The position numbers and the translations under genes were made by a program. Positions 18,850 through 26,393 of a DNA stretch of 64,000 nt are shown piece by piece. This stretch comes from Euzebya tangerina (lineage in GTDB: Bacteria; Actinomycetota; Nitriliruptoria; Euzebyales; Euzebyaceae). The notes beneath the pieces are model-generated. The model was not told the DNA's origin, searched no databases, and saw only the letters and a program-made list of their open reading frames with translations. The stretch is from assembly GCF_003074135.1 (NCBI RefSeq), contig NZ_PPDK01000001.1, forward strand, positions 2,728,001 to 2,792,000, in the 5' to 3' direction. Each line of letters begins with the position of its first letter. Position 1 is the first letter of the stretch.

Positions 18850-19368
18850 GTGTCCGAACCATTCCTAGCCGAGGTCCGCATGGTGGGGTTCAACTTCCCT
18901 CCCCGGGGCTGGGCGTTCTGTGATGGCCAGATCCTGCCGATCAATCAGAACCAGTCGCTGTTCTCCCTGCTCGGGACGACCTACGGCGGCGACGGTGAAA
19001 CGTCCTTCGCACTGCCGGATCTGCGCGGCCGCGTGCCCATCCACGAGGGTCAAGGACCGGGAGGGGCGTCGCGGACGCTGGGCCAGCGAGTCGGCGAGGA
19101 GACGCACACGTTGAGCGCAGCAGAGGTGCCGGCTCACACCCACACGGTGCAGGCGTCGACGGCTGACGCTGACCAGGACGAGCCGCCGTCAGGCGGGGCG
19201 CTGGCCCGACCAGCAGACGAGATCTACAGCGACGGCGCCGCCTCGACGTCGTTGGCCCCAGCTGCGGTGGCGGCCACGGGTGGCGGGCAGGCGCACGAGA
19301 ACATGCAGCCCTACCTGGCACTCAACTTCTGCATCGCCCTCCAGGGGCTGTTCCCCTCACGCAACTAG
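18850..19368 (+). CDS. Phage tail collar-domain protein (MdpB-like), copy 1
   Basis: A 172-residue protein from GTG 18850. The N-terminus has the tail-collar motif set: a SEPFLAEVRM start, then PRGWAFCDGQ, LFSLLGTTYGGDG, LPDLRGRVPIH and a GxG loop, then the His-rich AHTHTVQ. The C-terminus ends AHENMQPYLALNFCIAL and LFPSRN. Collar domains form trimeric beta-structures at phage tail tips. In bacterial chromosomes the same small proteins (microcystin-dependent-protein family) occur without phage genes. First of three tandem paralogues 15 and 9 bp apart. There are no capsid, portal or tail-tube genes around it. Confidence 0.88.
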   Translation: MSEPFLAEVRMVGFNFPPRGWAFCDGQILPINQNQSLFSLLGTTYGGDGETSFALPDLRGRVPIHEGQGPGGASRTLGQRVGEETHTLSAAEVPAHTHTVQASTADADQDEPPSGGALARPADEIYSDGAASTSLAPAAVAATGGGQAHENMQPYLALNFCIALQGLFPSRN

Positions 19369-19383
19369 ATCGGCCAGCACGCG

Positions 19384-19896
19384 ATGTCTGAACCATTCGT
19401 CGGGGAGATCCGGATGTTCGCGGGCAACTTCGCCCCGCGCGGGTGGGCCTTCTGCGACGGTCAGCTCTTGGCCGTCTCCCAGAACGATGCGCTGTTCTCG
19501 CTGCTCGGAACCATCTACGGGGGCGACGGGCGCACCACGTTCGGACTGCCGGACATGCGAGGTCGGCTGCCGATTCACGCCGGGACGGGGCCCGGCCTCT
19601 CCCCGCGTCGACTGGGTGCTCGGGCGGGTGCCGAGAGCGTGACGCTGACCGTGAACCAGATGCCGTCACACCAACACACGTGGCAGGCCAGCCAGGATGA
19701 GGCTGACGCGACAGCCCCGAACCTGAATCGGCTCGCCAGCACCCGCGAGGACACCTACGGCGACCCCGGGACGATCGGTCTCGCGTCGTCGACGGTGCTC
19801 GGCGTGGGCGGTAGTCGATCGCACCCGAACCTCATGCCGTTCCTCTGCGTGCACTTCATCATCGCCCTCGTCGGCATCTATCCAAGCCGCCAGTGA
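19384..19896 (+). CDS. Phage tail collar-domain protein (MdpB-like), copy 2
   Basis: A 170-residue paralogue of its neighbours, starting at ATG 19384. It repeats the same landmarks: SEPFVGEIRMFAGNFAPRGW, CDGQLL, LFSLLGTIYGGDG, LPDMRGRLPIH, then SHQHTWQ and the C-terminal PFLCVHFIIALVGIYPSRQ. The variable region (about 100-140) differs most from copy 1 and copy 3, while the two ends are nearly constant. That is the pattern of a common trimer scaffold with a divergent tip. It is co-directional and tightly packed with the other two copies. Confidence 0.88.
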   Translation: MSEPFVGEIRMFAGNFAPRGWAFCDGQLLAVSQNDALFSLLGTIYGGDGRTTFGLPDMRGRLPIHAGTGPGLSPRRLGARAGAESVTLTVNQMPSHQHTWQASQDEADATAPNLNRLASTREDTYGDPGTIGLASSTVLGVGGSRSHPNLMPFLCVHFIIALVGIYPSRQ

Positions 19897-19905
19897 GGAT
19901 GTCCC

Positions 19906-20421
19906 ATGTCTGAGCCGTTCCTCGCCGAGATCCGCATCTTCGCCGGCAACTTCGCGCCACGCGGGTGGGCCTTCTGCGACGGCCAACTGCTGCCCATAGC
20001 CCAGAACACGGCGCTGTTCTCCCTGATCGGCACGACCTACGGCGGCGACGGCCGAACGACGACGGCACTGCCCGACCTGCAGGGTCGTGCGCCGATGCAC
20101 CCCGGTCGTGGTCCCGGCTTGACCAGTCGCCGTCTCGGTGAGGCCGGAGGCACGGAGACGGTGACGTTGACCGAGGCGCAGATGCCGAACCACCAACACA
20201 GCCTGCTGGTCAGTGACGAACCAGCCCAGGCCGACGACGCCGGAGGGGCGGTGCCCGCGGTCGCCTCCCAGGACATCTGGGGCGCTGCCGCGGACCTCGC
20301 ACCGATGGGGAACGACAGTCTGACCACAACGGGCGGATCGCAGGCGCACAACAACGTGCAGCCCGTGCTGGTCCTCAACTACATCATCGCCCTGCAGGGC
20401 CTGTACCCCTCGAGGTCGTGA
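19906..20421 (+). CDS. Phage tail collar-domain protein (MdpB-like), copy 3
   Basis: A 171-residue third paralogue from ATG 19906. The same framework is visible: SEPFLAEIRIFAGNFAPRGW, CDGQLLPIAQ, LIGTTYGGDG, LPDLQGRAPMH, NHQHSLL, then HNNVQPVLVLNYIIALQ and LYPSRS at the end. Its start is close to copy 2, so these two look like the most recent duplicates. The stop overlaps the GTG of the acetyltransferase by 4 nt, so the acetyltransferase is made together with the collar proteins. Confidence 0.88.
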   Translation: MSEPFLAEIRIFAGNFAPRGWAFCDGQLLPIAQNTALFSLIGTTYGGDGRTTTALPDLQGRAPMHPGRGPGLTSRRLGEAGGTETVTLTEAQMPNHQHSLLVSDEPAQADDAGGAVPAVASQDIWGAAADLAPMGNDSLTTTGGSQAHNNVQPVLVLNYIIALQGLYPSRS

Positions 20422-20924
20422 CGCTGATCGAGGAACCCGTCGTCGACAAGCGGCCCGTCGCGGCGCACGATCGATCCTTCCTGGCCCAGGTCTACGCCTC
20501 CACACGAACATCTGAGCTCGACCGGACACCGTGGACGCCACAGCAGAAGCAGGCGTTCCTGACCCAGCAGTTCGAGGCCCAGGACGACCACTACCGGACC
20601 CACTACGGCGACGCCGAGTGGTCGGTGCTGCTCGTCGACGCTGAGCCGGTCGGCCGGCTCTACCTCGACCGTCGCGCCGAGGAGTTCCGCATCATCGACA
20701 TCGCCATCCTCCCCGAACACCGGGGTAGGGGCATCGGGACGCGCGTGCTCCGAGCTGTCATCGACGAGGCCGAGCATGCCGGCGTCCCGGTCTCGATCCA
20801 CGTCGAGGCCGCCAACCCGGCGATGCGTCTGTACGAGCGTCTGGGCTTCGAGGCGGTCGAGGACCGACCGCCCTACCGGTTCCTGCGCCGCGCAGCCGAC
20901 GGCCCCGGTGGCCCGGTCAGTTGA
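20418..20924 (+). CDS. GNAT-family N-acetyltransferase coupled to the tail-collar genes
   Basis: A 168-residue protein from GTG 20418. The GNAT fold is shown by the strand RIIDIAILPEHRGRGIGTRV, whose RGRGIGT is the acetyl-CoA pyrophosphate loop, followed by SIHVEAANPAMRLYERLGF. It overlaps the third collar gene by 4 nt and its stop region overlaps the convergent gene by 8 nt. The acceptor is unknown. The strict coupling suggests it may modify the collar proteins or their cargo, which is an inference from context. Confidence 0.85.
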   Translation: MTLIEEPVVDKRPVAAHDRSFLAQVYASTRTSELDRTPWTPQQKQAFLTQQFEAQDDHYRTHYGDAEWSVLLVDAEPVGRLYLDRRAEEFRIIDIAILPEHRGRGIGTRVLRAVIDEAEHAGVPVSIHVEAANPAMRLYERLGFEAVEDRPPYRFLRRAADGPGGPVS

Positions 20925-21234
20925 ACACGGCCTCGTAGCGCATCGCGGCCCCGTCGGCCGGACCGATCGGGACCAGGAACACCGCCAGGTCTGGCAGCTC
21001 GGCGTGGGTGAGCCGGTAGGTCCCCTGGGGCAAGGTGGCGTCGTCGCTGACGAAGATCAAGGAGAATGGCTGTCGGCGATCCGACGGCGCTGTGCCAGTG
21101 ACCTCGGCGGCGGCCAGGCGGAGCTCGCTGAGCCGTCCCTCTCCATCATCCACCGGGCCGACGCAGAAGGTGGACCCGACGTGCGGGCTGAAGGTCTCAC
21201 AGGTGAGCTGGTCCAGCTGATCAGGGTCGCTCAT
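20917..21234 (-). CDS. DUF6916-like small protein facing the collar cluster
   Basis: A 105-residue protein from ATG 21234, chosen because GAGG precedes it; the open frame continues upstream to 21300 but overlaps the next gene. Recognisable pattern: an early CETFSPHVGSTF, a central SLIFVSDDATLPQGTYRL, a late AVFLVPIGPADGAAMRYEAVFN. This resembles the DUF6916 family, which is repeatedly found beside bacterial tail-collar proteins. Function unknown. It lies 4 bp downstream of the exported-protein gene and converges on the acetyltransferase gene. Confidence 0.65.
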   Translation of the reverse strand: MSDPDQLDQLTCETFSPHVGSTFCVGPVDDGEGRLSELRLAAAEVTGTAPSDRRQPFSLIFVSDDATLPQGTYRLTHAELPDLAVFLVPIGPADGAAMRYEAVFN

Positions 21235-21238
21235 GACC

Positions 21239-21910
21239 TCAAGTGTGCCGAATCGACACCAGTACGGATGCCAGCTCTGTCCATGCGGGGTCGTCTGCAC
21301 TCGGGGCCGTGAGTGGGGCCTCCCAGACGTCGTCGGCCAGCCCGATCAGGTAGGTCCCTGCCGCCAGCGTGGGGAGTGCGGAGGTGGCGCTGGTCGTGAG
21401 CACCGTGTGGGTCGTCCTGCCATCCGGGGTGCCGACGACGAGCCCCAGTGCCAGGTCACCGGTCGGGACGGCGAAGTCAACCGGGTGTGCCGCCACCCCA
21501 TCGGTCACCGACCAGGCCTGGAACTGGTTGGGTGCCGCGCCGCCCGGCCCGGCCATCAGGACGTCCAGGTTGTGGTCGGGGATCACGCCTGGCGTGACGC
21601 CGTCGACCGATCCCCTGGCCGAACGGAGTGCGACAGATGGGGCCTGTCGGGCCGGGACGATCCGTGGGCGATCGTCCCAGTCGATGGCGTGCGGGTCGGT
21701 CGCGCTGGCCAGAAAGCCCACGGACAGCTTGCGGCCCGGTTCACGAGCCATCGCGGCCAGCGATCGGTTGGTGCGGTGGTCGAGTGCCGCGCGACCAGCC
21801 ACGGCGACCCCGGTCGCGATGGTTGCGCTGGCGAGTAGGAACGACCGCCGACTGGCGCGATCCACCCGTGGGGCGTCGGCAGCCGGTGGGCTCGGCGTGG
21901 GCGCGGTCAT
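21239..21910 (-). CDS. Exported hypothetical protein with Tat-like signal, in the collar neighbourhood
   Basis: A 223-residue protein starting at ATG 21910. The N-terminus carries SRRSFLLASATIATGVAVAG, a twin-arginine-like signal followed by a hydrophobic stretch; whether it is cleaved is uncertain. The rest is beta-rich, with a late segment PTLAAGTYLIGLADDVWE similar in layout to the DUF6916-like protein next to it. It forms a two-gene operon with that protein, oriented against the three collar genes and acetyltransferase. I do not recognise a named family. Confidence 0.6.
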   Translation of the reverse strand: MTAPTPSPPAADAPRVDRASRRSFLLASATIATGVAVAGRAALDHRTNRSLAAMAREPGRKLSVGFLASATDPHAIDWDDRPRIVPARQAPSVALRSARGSVDGVTPGVIPDHNLDVLMAGPGGAAPNQFQAWSVTDGVAAHPVDFAVPTGDLALGLVVGTPDGRTTHTVLTTSATSALPTLAAGTYLIGLADDVWEAPLTAPSADDPAWTELASVLVSIRHT

Positions 21911-22016
21911 CTGGTGTCCTACTGCTGGTCGCGGTCGCAGGCGCGAAGGGATCGGTTCCTCTCCTCATCGGCAGCTCAGCTGTGGACATGAGGGTCGGAT
22001 GGCGCGAACCAGCCGG

Positions 22017-22022
22017 TACCGT
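22017..22022 (+). promoter_or_regulatory. Candidate -10 of recD2
   Basis: TACCGT fits the TANNNT -10 form and ends 9 nt before GTG 22032, the spacing expected of a leaderless transcript. No convincing -35 is seen. Confidence 0.35.
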
Positions 22023-22031
22023 GGCGCGGCC

Positions 22032-24281
22032 GTGTCCACCGAGAGCAACCTCTTCGGCGCCGACGCCCCGGAGCGGGTCGCCGGCGAGATCGTCTACGTC
22101 ATCTACGCCGACCCGACCAGCGGGTTCGCGGTCGTCAGCCTGGACGAGGATCGTGAGGGCGCGATGAAGGCCAGCGGCCCGCTGGCGAGCCTGGAGGTCG
22201 GGCAGGCAGTTGAGCTGGTCGGGCGGTGGGAGACCCACCCGAAGCATGGACGCACGTTCCGCTCGGACTTCTATGAGTTGGCAACGCCACGCACCAAGAA
22301 GGGCCTGCAGCAGTTCCTCGCCAGCGACCGGTTCCCGGGCGTCGGTCAGGCGCTCGCCGAGCGGCTGGTGACGGCCTTCGGCATGGGGGTCGCCGATGTG
22401 ATTGCCGCGGACCCGCACCGGCTGGTCGAGGTGAAGGGGGTGTCGACGGCCCTGGCAGCCCGAATCGCCGCTGCCTGGGAGGCGGCCGGCCTGTTGCCGC
22501 AACTCGTCCAGCTGCTTGCTGCCGTCGATCTCTCTCCCGCCGTGGCCCGAGCTGCCATCCGCGTCTTCGGTGACGAGGCGGTTGAGATCGTGGCCGAGGA
22601 TCCCTACGCCTACCTGACGCTCCCTGGCGTGCGGTGGCGGCACGCGGACGCCCTTGGCCGGGCCGCCGGGATCCCCGAGGACGACCCTCGCCGGCTGGCG
22701 GCTGGCGCGATCGGCCTGGTCGGGGCGCTGTGCTGGCGCGACGGCCACACGTGGCTGGCGACCGAGGACGTGCTCCGACGCCTGCCCGCCGTCGTCGGTG
22801 GCGGGCCCGAACGAGCACAGGTCGCGCTGGACGAGGCGGCCTCCGTCGGCGAGTTGGACGTCGACCCCGACCCCATCGGCCCCGTGCCCGGCGGACGGGT
22901 GGCGCCCCGCCTGCTCCACGAGGCCGAGCTGACACTCGCCGCACACGTCGAGGACCTGATGGGCGACGTGGTCGGCCGACCCAACCCGCTGGTGGCTGCG
23001 GCTGATGAGGTCGATCCCACCGACACCGTGTCCCCAGGGTCCGAGACGTCGGACCAGGAGGATCCGCCTGCCGAGGCGGAGGAGTTGACCGCGGAGCAGG
23101 AACGAGCTGTCGCCGTCGCCATGACCTCCGCCGTGTCGGTCCTGACCGGTGGTCCGGGCACCGGCAAGACGCACACCGTTCGCGAGCTGATCCGGCGGGC
23201 GAGCGCCGCCGGTGCCGAGGTGGCGCTGTGTGCGCCGACGGGCCGGGCGGCGAAACGACTGGAGGAGCTGACCGGCCACGCCGCAACGACCGTCCACCGA
23301 CTGCTCGAGGCCAGGCCCGTGCCGGGCTCGGGCTTCCAATTCGGCCGGACCGTCGAGAACCCGCTCCCGCAGGATCTCGTCGTGGCCGACGAGTGGTCGA
23401 TGGCGGACGCCCACCTGGCCGCCTCCCTCCTGGAGGCACTCGAGCCGCCCACCCACCTGTTGCTGGTGGGCGACCCGGACCAGCTCCCGCCCGTCGGGCC
23501 CGGGGCGTCACTCCGCGACCTGATGGCCTGCGAGCGGATCCCGGTCACGCGCCTCGAGACCATCCACCGACAGGCGGCGCAGAGCCGGATCGTCACGCTG
23601 GCGCATGAGCTCAATGCAGGCCAGTCCCCGCTGATCGTCGGCCGCGACGGTGACGTCTTCGCGGTGCCCGAGCGGACACCAGCGGTTGCCGAGCGGGTCG
23701 CCGCCATCGTGGCCGAACGGGCGCCGGATTTCTTCGACTGCGCACCCTCCGACGTCCAGGTCCTGGCGCCGATGTACCGCGGGCTGGCCGGTGTCGATGC
23801 CATCAATGCCGCGCTGAAGGAGCGGTTGAACCCACCGGCCGGTCGGCCGGCCGTGGCTGGCTGGCACGAAGGTGACCGGGTTGTTGCCACCCGCAACGAC
23901 GCCGAGTTGGACATCGCCAATGGGGACATCGGTGAGGTCACCGAGACGGACCGGGGCGAGACCTCCGTCACCGTCGCGTTCCCGCAGGGCTCGGTCACAC
24001 TGGACGGGGAGCGTCTGGGCAACCTGGCGCCCGCGTGGTGCCTGACCGTCCACAAGTCCCAGGGCGGGGAGTGGCCGGTGGTGGTGCTGGTGCTCGACCG
24101 AACGCATCGGTCCATGCTCACCCGCGAACTGGTCTACACCGCGGTCACCAGGGCCCGTCAGGGGTTGCTGCTGGTCGGCGATCCGTCACTCCTGGCCACA
24201 GCGTCGACCCGGGTCGGGGCAGGCTTGGCAGCCCGTCAGACCACCTCCGCCGGTCGTGTGGCCGTGGCGCTGAAGGGGTAG
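22032..24281 (+). CDS. recD2: ATP-dependent RecD2-type DNA helicase
   Basis: A 749-residue superfamily 1 helicase. GTG 22032 is chosen because the family's conserved N-terminus (ERVAGEIVYVIY) follows shortly; ATG 21999 is an alternative. After an OB-like and helix-hairpin-helix region (VKGVSTALAARIAAAWE) comes Walker A GGPGTGKT (about 374), CAPTGRAAKRL, TVHRLLE, Walker B VVADEWSM, VGDPDQLPPVGPG, and C-terminal VHKSQGGEWP with YTAVTRARQGLLLVGD. RecD2 unwinds DNA 5' to 3' outside the RecBCD complex. It stands apart from recB/recC, as usual in Gram-positives. The DE box reads DEWSMA. Confidence 0.93.
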   Translation: MSTESNLFGADAPERVAGEIVYVIYADPTSGFAVVSLDEDREGAMKASGPLASLEVGQAVELVGRWETHPKHGRTFRSDFYELATPRTKKGLQQFLASDRFPGVGQALAERLVTAFGMGVADVIAADPHRLVEVKGVSTALAARIAAAWEAAGLLPQLVQLLAAVDLSPAVARAAIRVFGDEAVEIVAEDPYAYLTLPGVRWRHADALGRAAGIPEDDPRRLAAGAIGLVGALCWRDGHTWLATEDVLRRLPAVVGGGPERAQVALDEAASVGELDVDPDPIGPVPGGRVAPRLLHEAELTLAAHVEDLMGDVVGRPNPLVAAADEVDPTDTVSPGSETSDQEDPPAEAEELTAEQERAVAVAMTSAVSVLTGGPGTGKTHTVRELIRRASAAGAEVALCAPTGRAAKRLEELTGHAATTVHRLLEARPVPGSGFQFGRTVENPLPQDLVVADEWSMADAHLAASLLEALEPPTHLLLVGDPDQLPPVGPGASLRDLMACERIPVTRLETIHRQAAQSRIVTLAHELNAGQSPLIVGRDGDVFAVPERTPAVAERVAAIVAERAPDFFDCAPSDVQVLAPMYRGLAGVDAINAALKERLNPPAGRPAVAGWHEGDRVVATRNDAELDIANGDIGEVTETDRGETSVTVAFPQGSVTLDGERLGNLAPAWCLTVHKSQGGEWPVVVLVLDRTHRSMLTRELVYTAVTRARQGLLLVGDPSLLATASTRVGAGLAARQTTSAGRVAVALKG

Positions 24282-24361
24282 GACCAAACCTGTACGAGCG
24301 GTGCTGTCGCAGCGCCCTCACGTCCCGCAATCCCGCCTTGCCAGGCCGACAGGAGCCCGCA

Positions 24362-25057
24362 GTGTCCGAACAAACGCCTCACCAGAACGTCGAGTTCTCC
24401 TCCAACGGCGGTACCGCCCACGGATATCTGGCCACCCCCGAGTCGGGCAGTGGCCCCGGGCTGATCGTGATCCAGGAGTGGTGGGGACTGACCGACCACA
24501 TCGCCGACGTCACGAATCGGTTCGCCGCTCAGGGGTACACGGCGCTCGCCCCGGATCTCTACGGCGGGTCGATTACCCACGACTCGGAGGAGGCCGGTCA
24601 GATGATGCAGAACCTTCCCGAGGACAAGGCCGCCATGGATCTCGGTGGTGCGGTCGACTTCCTGCTGGACCATGGCGCCGTCACGTCGTCCAAGATCGGC
24701 GTCGTCGGGTTCTGCATGGGTGGCGGTTTCGTCATCCAGCTCGCGGCGCAACAGGGGGACAAGATCGGTGCCGCAATCCCGTACTACGGCGTGCTGCAGA
24801 GCCAGCCGGACTTCTCCGCGATCACGGCGGCCGTGCTCGGGCACTACGCCGAGACCGACGACTTCGCCCCCGCCGACAAGGCGCTGGAGATGGGCGCCGC
24901 GATCCGTGAGGCGGGGGGCCAGGCGGCCATCAACATCTACGGGGGCACGGGGCACGCCTTCTTCAACGACGAGAACCGGATGGGCACCTACGACAGCGAC
25001 GCCGCCGCGGTGTCCTGGTCACGAACGTTGGCGTTCCTGGCCGAGAACCTGGGCTGA
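24362..25057 (+). CDS. Dienelactone hydrolase family protein
   Basis: A 231-residue alpha/beta hydrolase from GTG 24362, with AGGAG upstream; the frame extends upstream but overlaps recD2. Conserved features: IVIQEWWGLTDHI with the catalytic-elbow Glu, ALAPDLYGG, the nucleophile Cys118 in GFCMGGG, YYGVLQ, the Asp-containing ETDDFAP, and the His in GTGHAFFN. The Cys-Asp-His triad defines carboxymethylenebutenolidase-type enzymes, which hydrolyse dienelactones in chlorocatechol breakdown; many family members are general esterases. No aromatic-degradation genes are near, so the true substrate is open. Confidence 0.88.
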   Translation: MSEQTPHQNVEFSSNGGTAHGYLATPESGSGPGLIVIQEWWGLTDHIADVTNRFAAQGYTALAPDLYGGSITHDSEEAGQMMQNLPEDKAAMDLGGAVDFLLDHGAVTSSKIGVVGFCMGGGFVIQLAAQQGDKIGAAIPYYGVLQSQPDFSAITAAVLGHYAETDDFAPADKALEMGAAIREAGGQAAINIYGGTGHAFFNDENRMGTYDSDAAAVSWSRTLAFLAENLG

Positions 25058-25161
25058 TCGGGTGCCTCCAATCCGCTAGCCGACTGGCTCCGAACACATT
25101 GGTGTGGGGCGGGCGTTGCCGTGCGCCCGCCACGACCAGGCAAGGGGTGTTCACACCAGTC

Positions 25162-25407
25162 ATGCGCCACCCGCGTGCGCACCGGAGAGACCACGATGAG
25201 CAGGACCCGTTCGAACAACCGCTGGCGGTTGCCAGTCTTGCTGGTGCGCTCATCTCGACCGTGGGCCAGGAGGATGCGCTGGACATCCTCATCGGACACT
25301 TCGGATGGGACCTGACCTTTCGAGCCCTCCACCTGCTGACCGGTGACGAAGCGGATCAGGCCCTGTACAGCGCGGTCAAGCGGCTTGGATCGGATCAGTC
25401 CGTCTGA
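25162..25407 (+). CDS. Small hypothetical protein
   Basis: An 81-residue frame from ATG 25162. Third-position GC is high from the Asp-Glu region onward, and the C-terminal 60 residues form a plausible amphipathic helical domain (ALDILIGHFGWDLTFRALHL). No family is recognised. Only weak evidence supports the start, and the first 10 residues are Arg/His-rich and may be non-coding. It stops 5 bp before a convergent hypothetical gene. Confidence 0.45.
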   Translation: MRHPRAHRRDHDEQDPFEQPLAVASLAGALISTVGQEDALDILIGHFGWDLTFRALHLLTGDEADQALYSAVKRLGSDQSV

Positions 25408-25412
25408 GTGCC

Positions 25413-25847
25413 TCAGGCGATGACGCGATGGGCGACCGCGAGGACGCTCGCGCAGCCATCCGTGGCATTGCCGGAGAACCAGCAGTCACCCGCGGGGTGG
25501 GCATGCCGACGACAGTGGAAGACCGCGGTGGCCGCAGCCCGCACCGCCTGCATGAACAGATGCGCGGAGCGGTCAGGGTCGGTCGCCAGTGATGAGTCGT
25601 CCGCGGTCGCGACCTCGCGTGCTAGTCGACACGCGGCTTCGCCGCCGTCCAGTTCCCGGAGTCGACAGGTGGAGGACGGCCCGGTGAGACACCCGTCTGC
25701 CATCACGTGTCCCGTGGCGGCACGTCGAAGTTGAGCGGCCAGGGCCATGCCCTGACCGACGATGTCCTGGGGAGCATCGCCGTGCGTGCCGACTGTCAGA
25801 CCGCTGATTTCCAGCAGCCACTCGGCTGTTGAAGGTGACACGTGCAT
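25413..25847 (-). CDS. Hypothetical helical protein with Cys/His residues
   Basis: A 144-residue protein read from ATG 25847 (GTG 25850 adjacent). The open frame continues far upstream, but there it overlaps mscL antisense and looks like a shadow. The protein is helical, with several Cys and His (CLTGPSSTCR, ACRLAREV, FHCRRHAHPAGDCW), suggestive of a metal site but not matching a known motif. It is divergent from mscL and converges on a small hypothetical gene. No function can be assigned. Confidence 0.5.
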   Translation of the reverse strand: MHVSPSTAEWLLEISGLTVGTHGDAPQDIVGQGMALAAQLRRAATGHVMADGCLTGPSSTCRLRELDGGEAACRLAREVATADDSSLATDPDRSAHLFMQAVRAAATAVFHCRRHAHPAGDCWFSGNATDGCASVLAVAHRVIA

Positions 25848-25896
25848 CACGGTAACAACATCGGCTGTTCTGTCCGGGATCCTTAGCCCCTCCGTG

Positions 25897-25925
25897 TGGA
25901 CATCGTAAGGTCTGCTCACTAGCCT
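25897..25925 (+). promoter_or_regulatory. Candidate promoter of mscL
   Basis: TGGACA at 25897-25902 and TAGCCT at 25920-25925 have an exact 17-nt spacer. The -10 ends 36 nt before the mscL ATG, with an AAGGA site in between. Confidence 0.55.
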
Positions 25926-25961
25926 CACGCGCGGGTGAGGAGCTACCACAAAGGACTGGCA

Positions 25962-26342
25962 ATGCTTCAGGAATTCAGAGAGTTCATCATGCGGGGCAAC
26001 GTGATCGACCTCGCTGTCGCCGTCGTGATCGGTGCCGCGTTCGCGGCGATCATCACCGCGCTGGTCGAGGGGATCATCAACCCGCTGATCGCGCTCCTCG
26101 TCGGTCAGCCCTCGATCACCGACGTCGTCGTCACGATCTCCGATACGGACTTCCTGGTCGGGCAGCTGATCGGGCAGATCATCAACTTCGTGCTCGTGGG
26201 CTTCGTGCTGTTCCTGGTCGTCAAGGGTGCGAACAAAGCGATGGAGATGCGCAAGCAGCCCGAGGATGAGGGCGAACCCGAAGTGCCCGAGGACGTGCAA
26301 CTCCTGCGCGACATCCGCGACTCGCTGAAGGCCTCCAGCTAG
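25962..26342 (+). CDS. mscL: Large-conductance mechanosensitive channel MscL
   Basis: A 126-residue protein from ATG 25962, preceded by AAGGA. The family start MLQEFREFIMRGNVIDLAVAV, the first membrane helix with VIGAAFAAIITALVEGIINPL, a short periplasmic loop and the second helix (IINFVLVGFVLFLVV) followed by the charged cytoplasmic helix are all present at normal length. MscL opens under membrane tension to release solutes during osmotic downshock. A strong hairpin terminator follows. Confidence 0.96.
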   Translation: MLQEFREFIMRGNVIDLAVAVVIGAAFAAIITALVEGIINPLIALLVGQPSITDVVVTISDTDFLVGQLIGQIINFVLVGFVLFLVVKGANKAMEMRKQPEDEGEPEVPEDVQLLRDIRDSLKASS

Positions 26343-26355
26343 CCAACACGCCCCC

Positions 26356-26386
26356 CAGACGCGGCCCGGGATCCGGGCCGCGTCTG
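26356..26386. terminator. Perfect 14-bp hairpin between mscL and the Sua5 gene
   Basis: Arms 26356-26369 and 26373-26386 are perfect inverted repeats of 14 bp (CAGACGCGGCCCGG) around a 3-nt loop. There is no T-tract. Its position between two convergent stop codons suits a bidirectional terminator. Confidence 0.8.
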
Positions 26387-26393
26387 TGCGTTC

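Noticed and set aside
18850-20421. A prophage tail region
   Set aside because: The collar proteins are the only phage-like genes. No capsid, portal, tape-measure, integrase or lysis genes are near.
25848-26300. Upstream extension of the 144-residue minus-strand hypothetical gene over mscL
   Set aside because: The extension is antisense to mscL and rich in Asp/His/Arg as expected of a shadow; ATG 25847 is preferred.
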